NCBI GenBank assembly: GCA_964418125.1
Contig: CAYQKY010000023.1
Span: forward strand, 1-64,000
Reading direction: 5' to 3'
Length of the DNA: 64,000 nt
Source of the DNA: JACJXW01 sp964418125
GTDB lineage: Bacteria > Bacteroidota > Bacteroidia > Chitinophagales > Saprospiraceae
Below the pieces are notes generated by a model. That model did no database searches and was not told where the DNA came from. It saw only the letters and a list, made by a program, of their open reading frames with translations. The translations under genes and the position numbers were made by a program. Shown piece by piece: positions 59,065-64,000 of this stretch (positions are counted from its first letter, which is position 1; every line of letters starts with the position of its first letter).

Positions 59065-60024
59065 ATGAAGGGGAAAAGAATTCGAAAAGGGTTAATCAAC
59101 GAGGGTTCCGACGTCGAAGGCGGAAACCGGCCTCCGTCCGACATAGTCGGCTCCTGCCGGCGGAGTCGGAAGGCGGAAGTTGGAAAAAAGGCGCCAAACG
59201 CCTATTTAGCAGCCCGTTCTGACTTCCCCCTTCACACTTCCGGCTTAAAATGGCGGCACGTCCAAAGCCCAGTAATCCGCCTGGCCGTTATGGCGGCCAT
59301 TGGTTTCCCTTTTGCTTTTCTGCTGATGCTGTCCCTCAGCCGGCGCTGGCCTTATCCTGGCCTGTTGCCCGAGGCGTGGACGCTGGCCAACTGGGCGGCC
59401 ATATGGGGTGCACAGGGGGGGCTGGGAAAAAGCCTTCTGCTGTCTCTGGCCCTGTCTTCGGCCATCGCTGCTGTTTCTACTTTCGGCAGCTTCTGGATGA
59501 GCAGGCAGGCGGCCTATCACCGATACCGGCGCCGGTGGCTGATCCTGGCTTATCTGCCCTACGTATTTGCGCCGGTGATCCTGGCAGCCTGCCTGCAGTA
59601 TTTTTTCATTCGGGCCGGCCTTTCGGGAAGGATATGGGGAGTGGCCGTTGCCCAGCTGTTCATCACTTTTCCCTATGGCCTGATCTTTTTTACCAGTTTC
59701 TGGACGGAACGCATGTTGTCCCTCCAACAGTTGATCGCCACTCTGGGCGGCAATACCTGGCAGGCCTACAGAAAGGTGCTGCTGCCGGTGGCCAGAGGAG
59801 CCATTATGACCTGTTTTTTTCAACTTTTCTTAATTTCCTGGTTTGAATATGGGCTGACCACGCTCATCGGGGTGGGAAAAGTACAGACCCTGACCCTGAA
59901 GGTTTTTCAGTATGTTACCGAGGCGAATGTTTTTTTCGCTGCCCTGGCCAGTTGCCTGCTGGTTTTGCCTCCGGTTGTGCTGTTGTGGGTGAACAAGCGT
60001 TATGTTTTTTCCAAGATCTCCTGA
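59065..60024 (+). CDS. ABC transporter permease 2 (YnjC-like C-terminal half)
   Basis: 319 residues; the ATG lies 3 bp after the stop of permease 1, which suggests translational coupling. About six TM helices begin near residue 71 (IRLAVMAAIGFPFAFLLML). The ATPase-contact loop is QQLIATLGGNTWQAYRKVLLPVARG. The first 60-70 residues (INEGSDVEGGNRPPSDIVGS and onward) are hydrophilic and unlike permeases. Their DNA holds two near-identical words, GTCGAAGGCGGAA and GTCGGAAGGCGGAA, and the inverted pair TTCCGAC/GTCGGAA. A shorter start at 59290 is possible. Confidence 0.85.
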   Translation: MKGKRIRKGLINEGSDVEGGNRPPSDIVGSCRRSRKAEVGKKAPNAYLAARSDFPLHTSGLKWRHVQSPVIRLAVMAAIGFPFAFLLMLSLSRRWPYPGLLPEAWTLANWAAIWGAQGGLGKSLLLSLALSSAIAAVSTFGSFWMSRQAAYHRYRRRWLILAYLPYVFAPVILAACLQYFFIRAGLSGRIWGVAVAQLFITFPYGLIFFTSFWTERMLSLQQLIATLGGNTWQAYRKVLLPVARGAIMTCFFQLFLISWFEYGLTTLIGVGKVQTLTLKVFQYVTEANVFFAALASCLLVLPPVVLLWVNKRYVFSKIS

Positions 60025-60027
60025 ATT

Positions 60028-60768
60028 ATGTTTTTAGAAGCGACAAATATTCATAAGTCATTCGGGGCGGAGGAAGTCCTGTCCGGCCTGGCCTTTCAGC
60101 TGGATGAGCACGAAATGCTCAGTGTTCTCGGGCGGTCGGGCAGCGGCAAGACCACCTTGCTGAAGATCTTGGCCGGCCTGGAACAGCCGGATGAGGGCTT
60201 GGTATTACTGGAGGGAAAAGACTTGTCAGCAGTGCCGCCCAACCGTCGCAATATGGTATACCTCTATCAGGAACCGCTCCTTTTCCCGCATCTGAACGTA
60301 TTTGAGAATGTGGCTTTCGGATTGCGCCTGCGCAAAATGCCGGAATCAGAAATTACCTCCCGCGTAGGGGAAATGCTGGCCAACCTGGAGCTGCCGGAGC
60401 AGGCCCGGAAAATGCCCCACCAGCTTTCCGGCGGGCAGAAGCAGCGGGTGGCCTTCGGCCGCGCCCTCATCATCAACCCCAAGGTCTTGCTCCTGGATGA
60501 GCCGTTCGGCGCCCTGGATGCGGAGACCCGGGCCAGCATGCAGCGATTGCTCAAACGCATCGCCCAAGACTTCGCCATAACCGCCCTGTTCGTCACTCAC
60601 GGCCTGAAGGAAGCCCTCCTCATGGGTGACCGCATCGGCCTGATGCAGGGGGGGGAACTCCATATATACCAAAGCAAAAAAGCCTTCATCGAAGATGCAG
60701 AGACAGGGGTAAAGGCGGAGATGGACTTCTGGCGGGGGCTGGAGGAGGGGGGGGATTGGGTTGAATAG
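60028..60768 (+). CDS. ABC transporter ATP-binding protein (YnjD-like)
   Basis: 246 residues. Walker A GRSGSGKTTLL (about 35-45), Q-loop YLYQEPLLFPH, signature LSGGQKQRV, Walker B LLLDEPFGALD and switch His in FVTHGLKEAL. It powers import with the two permeases upstream, 3 bp after the second. The stop codon TAG lies inside the first unit of a GTTGAATAG tandem repeat, so each extra unit adds another in-frame stop. Confidence 0.93.
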   Translation: MFLEATNIHKSFGAEEVLSGLAFQLDEHEMLSVLGRSGSGKTTLLKILAGLEQPDEGLVLLEGKDLSAVPPNRRNMVYLYQEPLLFPHLNVFENVAFGLRLRKMPESEITSRVGEMLANLELPEQARKMPHQLSGGQKQRVAFGRALIINPKVLLLDEPFGALDAETRASMQRLLKRIAQDFAITALFVTHGLKEALLMGDRIGLMQGGELHIYQSKKAFIEDAETGVKAEMDFWRGLEEGGDWVE

Positions 60769-60858
60769 GTTGAATAGGTTGAATAGGTTGATTGGGTTGA
60801 TTGGGTGCCCCCGGCCCCAACCGAATCCACGAATCAACCAATCCACGAATCAACCAAT
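60760..60858. repeat. Iterated-word repeat after the ABC operon
   Basis: (GTTGAATAG)x3 at 60760-60786 followed by GTTGATTGG words. After a GC-rich centre come two exact copies of CCACGAATCAACCAAT (60827-60842, 60843-60858). The right words are near complements of the left ones, so a long imperfect hairpin can form at the end of the operon. Confidence 0.8.
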
Positions 60859-60907
60859 TATGCCGTCCTGAAGTTTTCCCTTATTTTAGAGTAAAAAATA
60901 CACATCC

Positions 60908-62551
60908 ATGAAAACCCCTCGCCTAATTGCCTTTGCCCTGGCCTTACTGGCCGTTTCCTGCACCGGCACTCCGCCCAAAGAAGAAGAAAGCGCTTCCCGC
61001 CTGGGGGAGGTTCACTTTCAGGTTTCCGGGGCGCCGGAGGCCCAGCCTTTTTTCGAGAAGGGCCTGCTGTTGCTTCACAGTTTTGAATACGATGACGCCC
61101 GCGCGGCATTCCGGAAAGCCCGCGAGGCCGACCCCGGTTTTGCCATGGCCTATTGGGGCGAGGCAATGACCCACAACCACGGCCTGTGGCGCCGCCAGGA
61201 TTACGAAGCCGCCAGGACTGTCCTGGAAGAGCTGGCCCCGACGGCCGAAGAGCGCCTGGCAAAGGCCGGGACGGAAATGGAAAAGGACTTTCTCCAGGCG
61301 CTCGAGGTACTGTACGGAGAAGGAGAGAAGGTGGAACGGGATAAGGCCTATGCCGCCTTTATGGAGAAATTGTACGAGAAATATCCCGACAACCACGAAG
61401 TGGCGGCGTTTTACGCCTTGTCTTTGTTGTGGGCTGTTCCGGTTGGGCGGGATGAGGAGGCCTACGGAAAGGGCGCCATCATTGCCGAAGGCATCCTGAA
61501 GGAAAACCCCAACCATCCGGGCGCCCTCCATTACCTCATTCATTCCTATGACGACCCCGGCCATGCCCATCTGGCCAAACAGGCGGCAGACAGTTATGCC
61601 GAGGTGGCCCCCGATGCAGCCCATGCCTTGCACATGCCCTCCCACATCTACGTAGCCCTGGGGATGTGGCATGAGGTTGTCGCTTCCAATGAAGGCTCCT
61701 ATGCCGCCAGCGTCAACAGGATGGAACGCATGGGGCTGGATAATGACGCCCGTTCCTATCATGCCTTTCACTGGCTGCTCTATGGTTATTTACAGCAGGA
61801 GCGTTTTGAGGACGCCCGCCGCATTATTGAGCTGATGCAGCAGTACACGGAAGAATTGCCGGGCAAGAGCGCCCGTTCTTACCTGGTGCGGATGAAGGGC
61901 AATTATCTGGTGGAAACGGAGGAGTGGGATAGCCCGGTTGCCGATATTGAGGTGAACCTGGAAGAGCTGAACATCACCTTTCATGCCATCGAACACTTTC
62001 TGGAGGGTATGCAGGCTTATAGAAATAAGGACGCAGCCAGAATGAAAGAACTGCTGGAGGAGATGGCCTTTGCCCGACAGCAGGCCGCTATGTCCGTTAC
62101 CGGCGAAGGGGCGCCCATGTGCGGTTCCGGCGGAAGCTACGGCAAGGCCAACCAACTGGATATTGACCAGGCGTATATCATGGAACTGGAGCTGAAGGGG
62201 CTGCACGCCCTGCTTGCCGGACAACCGAAAGAGGCGGAGCGCTGGCTGAAGCAGGCTACCGAAGTAGAGGACAATGCCAGCTACTCCTACGGGCCGCCGG
62301 AGGTCGTCAAGCCGTCATATGAACTTTATGGGGAGTGGTTGCTGGAGCAGGGGCGGCAGGAGGATGCTCTACAGCAGTTTGAACGGGCCCTGAAACGAGG
62401 CCCCCGGCGCGTGCGTGCGCTCAGGGGCAAATTGCAGGCCGCCCGGGAAATGGGGCGGGAGGAAATGGCCCGCGAAGTCCTGAGCACCCTGGAGGAGATC
62501 AGGGCAAAAGCCGAGGAACAGCGGCAGGGGCAGCCCGCTCAGTTAGGTTGA
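60908..62551 (+). CDS. TPR-repeat lipoprotein
   Basis: 547 residues; lipobox LAVSC (Cys18). Tandem helical pairs of TPR type: FEKGLLLLHSFEYDDARAAFRKAREADPGFAMAYWGEA (about 40-80), then FYALSLLWAVPVG, GALHYLIHSYDDPGHAHLAKQAADSY and, at the C-terminus, YGEWLLEQGRQEDALQQFERALKR. Several conserved His (HNHGLW, HYLIHSYDDPGHAH, HMPSHIYVALG, YHAFHWLLYGYL) suggest a metal or haem site, as in a recurrent Bacteroidota family of unknown role. It converges on the baeRF-like gene, with the stops overlapping by 9 bp. Confidence 0.82.
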   Translation: MKTPRLIAFALALLAVSCTGTPPKEEESASRLGEVHFQVSGAPEAQPFFEKGLLLLHSFEYDDARAAFRKAREADPGFAMAYWGEAMTHNHGLWRRQDYEAARTVLEELAPTAEERLAKAGTEMEKDFLQALEVLYGEGEKVERDKAYAAFMEKLYEKYPDNHEVAAFYALSLLWAVPVGRDEEAYGKGAIIAEGILKENPNHPGALHYLIHSYDDPGHAHLAKQAADSYAEVAPDAAHALHMPSHIYVALGMWHEVVASNEGSYAASVNRMERMGLDNDARSYHAFHWLLYGYLQQERFEDARRIIELMQQYTEELPGKSARSYLVRMKGNYLVETEEWDSPVADIEVNLEELNITFHAIEHFLEGMQAYRNKDAARMKELLEEMAFARQQAAMSVTGEGAPMCGSGGSYGKANQLDIDQAYIMELELKGLHALLAGQPKEAERWLKQATEVEDNASYSYGPPEVVKPSYELYGEWLLEQGRQEDALQQFERALKRGPRRVRALRGKLQAAREMGREEMAREVLSTLEEIRAKAEEQRQGQPAQLG

Positions 62552-63694
62552 GCTGAAAATGGCGCTGGCGCTTTTTGAAGCCTCGGGCATTTCCTCAGGC
62601 GGAAGGAAATAAACGTTTCCATCGTTCAGGTAAGTATGGGTGGCCGCTATGTCGAGCAAGTCGGCGCTTTCGGGTTCTTGATCTTTGAGCACCTCTATTT
62701 CGCCGGTTTTCTTATTAAAATGCCCCCACCGGTGTTTATTCCGGGCGAGGAAGAGGGTTTCGACTTCGCCCTTTGTTGCTTTGGGTAAAATCTCGGAGAT
62801 GTCCGATGAAGTCCGGTTGTCTTCCTTGTCTTCATTGAAGTTGTCGATCTGGGCCTGCCGGCTATCCACGAAGTAATTATCGAGGATCTCCAGTGCCTTT
62901 TTGTGCAGGCTATCCAGGTTTTCCAGGTTGGGTTCTCCGCTGATGTGAACGGGGGTAATGTCCAGGTATTTGCTCGTTTCTTTGTAAAGTGGCGCCATAT
63001 GGTCGGGAGCGGCCAGGACAAGCGGGGTCCTTTCCTCTTCTATGATCATATTGACGCGTTCGTCGATCTGGTAGAAATAACGCTTCAGCTGTTTCAGGTG
63101 GTGTTCGCTGCCGAGTTGCTCATCACCCTCTCCCTTGAAAATGGGCGACTCGAACGCCGATTGGCCGCTGCCCATCTGGATGTTTTCTTCTTCTGTAGCC
63201 TCTGCCAGGGCTTCTTCCATGTCTTCGGGGATGATCTCACTAGCTCCTACCGGCCGAAGAGAAAACCGGCTTCCTTTAAAGAGCCGCGGGCCCTCTTCGC
63301 TGAGTGCCAGGATGTAAAAGGCGCCCCGCCCGGCCAGTGCCGGGATCAGTGGGCGGAGGTAAAAACGCTCACCAACATTATAGTAGGGTTCAACCCCGTT
63401 GGGTATTTTTACCATCTCGAATACCGTATCGCTGACGAAAATGCCGAAACCGTGGTTCAGGTTGTTCCAGTATAATTGTTCATTCAATAGTTCATGGGCA
63501 TTGAACAGAAACCGGTGGGCGGCCTTTTTGTCCATTTCCTGGCCTACCAGTTCTTTCGTGACGTCAGCCAGGATGCGCTTAAAAAAGGATTTGCTTTCCA
63601 TCCCGCGCTTGGTCTGATGGGCGGGAACGTACATGGATACGCAATGTGGCCCTTTGATTTCTGAAAGTTTTTTGAATGTCTTATTGGTAAGCAT
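62543..63694 (-). CDS. Bacterial eRF1-like (baeRF-family) protein
   Basis: 383 residues, cytoplasmic. N-terminal beta-rich part (SEIKGPHCVSMYVPAHQ), then a central RNase H-like domain (ERTPLVLAAPDHMAPLYKETSKY, about 220-245) and a C-terminal L7Ae-like domain with KGEVETLFLARNKHRWG (about 308-324), the order of archaeo-eukaryotic release-factor homologues. The eRF1 GGQ loop is not seen: the corresponding region reads MGSGQSAF, a degenerate match. Possible role in stalled-ribosome handling or host-attachment-like stress response; function unproven. Confidence 0.75.
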   Translation of the reverse strand: MLTNKTFKKLSEIKGPHCVSMYVPAHQTKRGMESKSFFKRILADVTKELVGQEMDKKAAHRFLFNAHELLNEQLYWNNLNHGFGIFVSDTVFEMVKIPNGVEPYYNVGERFYLRPLIPALAGRGAFYILALSEEGPRLFKGSRFSLRPVGASEIIPEDMEEALAEATEEENIQMGSGQSAFESPIFKGEGDEQLGSEHHLKQLKRYFYQIDERVNMIIEEERTPLVLAAPDHMAPLYKETSKYLDITPVHISGEPNLENLDSLHKKALEILDNYFVDSRQAQIDNFNEDKEDNRTSSDISEILPKATKGEVETLFLARNKHRWGHFNKKTGEIEVLKDQEPESADLLDIAATHTYLNDGNVYFLPPEEMPEASKSASAIFSST

Positions 63695-63768
63695 ATTTTA
63701 TACTTTTTTCTAATGTATCTGCACCTCTAAAACATGTCATTGGTTTTCCATGTTCATAAACAGAACCA

Positions 63769-64000
63769 ATGAATTCTCTAATATTGATGCAGCCAGGCCA
63801 ACTGATAAATTCAATTACCTACCCTTTTCGGCAGTTTATCCGAAAGGATGCATCCAGCGGCATCCTGTTGATCATCTGTACAGTAGTAGCTCTTCTCTGG
63901 GCGAACTCTCCGCTTTCCGGATCCTACTTCGGCCTGTGGGATACGCCGGTGTCCATAACCATAGGAGACACGAGTTTTTCCAAAACCCTGTTGTTGTGGG
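63769..64000 (+). CDS. nhaA: Na+/H+ antiporter NhaA (N-terminal part, cut by window end)
   Basis: 77 codons are visible from the ATG at 63769. The first TM segment and signature KDASSGILLIICTVVALLWANSPLSGSYFGLWD match NhaA. The partial sequence ends at SKTLLLW. It exports sodium in exchange for protons across the inner membrane, fitting a marine or saline habitat. It is divergent from the baeRF-like gene by 74 bp. A second ATG at 63787 is possible. Confidence 0.85.
   Translation, partial: MNSLILMQPGQLINSITYPFRQFIRKDASSGILLIICTVVALLWANSPLSGSYFGLWDTPVSITIGDTSFSKTLLLW

Overview
The window reads as chromosome of a GC-rich Bacteroidota member, most likely in the Saprospiria (Lewinella, Phaeodactylibacter or Haliscomenobacter type). 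That placement is inferred from gene content, not from a marker gene. The signs are a SusC/SusD pair, STN- and carboxypeptidase-domain TonB receptors, many lipoproteins with a Cys at residues 16-23, secreted proteins ending in both type IX secretion tails (gliding-motility-associated and Por-type), and several promoters with the Bacteroidota -7 box TAnnTTTG. About 40 protein genes are visible. I saw no rRNA, tRNA, CRISPR array, insertion sequence or prophage.

Layout. 1-12.4 kb: SusC/SusD, two large FG-GAP/VCBS plus ASPIC-UnbV lipoproteins and a small lipoprotein, all on +. 12.5-19.4 kb (-): an acetyltransferase, a type B T9SS cargo, a flavin monooxygenase, an aldehyde dehydrogenase, a hotdog thioesterase and a type A T9SS cargo. 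19.8-26 kb: a small exported protein, a 7-TM protein, a PAP2 phosphatase, an HD domain fused to a Pycsar-type membrane effector, and an 807-residue GAF protein. 26.3-28.9 kb (-): an epimerase, anhydro-MurNAc kinase and a lipoprotein cytochrome c. 29.1-40 kb (+): an SPFH protein, an HtrA-like protease without signal peptide, a geranylgeranyl-reductase-type flavoprotein, an AstE/AspA-type hydrolase, a giant phosphoesterase/kinase-like/beta-barrel fusion and a lipoprotein. 40.6-47.7 kb: a sigma/anti-sigma/STN-receptor surface signalling cassette (-) flanked on both sides by outward lipoproteins rich in Gly or Gly-Pro. 47.9-52.5 kb (+): a two-component system and a TonB receptor. 52.7-60.8 kb (+): a DUF2064-like transferase, a TonB receptor and a YnjBCD-like ABC importer with two separate permeases. 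60.9-64 kb: a TPR lipoprotein, a baeRF-like protein (-) and the start of NhaA, cut by the window edge.

Working together. Outer-membrane uptake dominates: four TonB-dependent receptors, each tied to a different partner (SusD and FG-GAP lipoproteins; sigma/anti-sigma; a two-component system; a complete ABC importer). The last set would form a continuous route from outer membrane to cytoplasm.

The intergenic DNA is unusually structured. Five rho-independent terminators run straight into the same second palindrome, with wobble pairs preserving the stem in the diverged copies. A separate set of short words, repeated in tandem and often in both orientations, sits at gene ends; in the ABC operon these repeats contain or adjoin the permease start region. 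Candidate small RNAs and an attenuator-like leader lie near 30.0, 31.5 and 40.5 kb.
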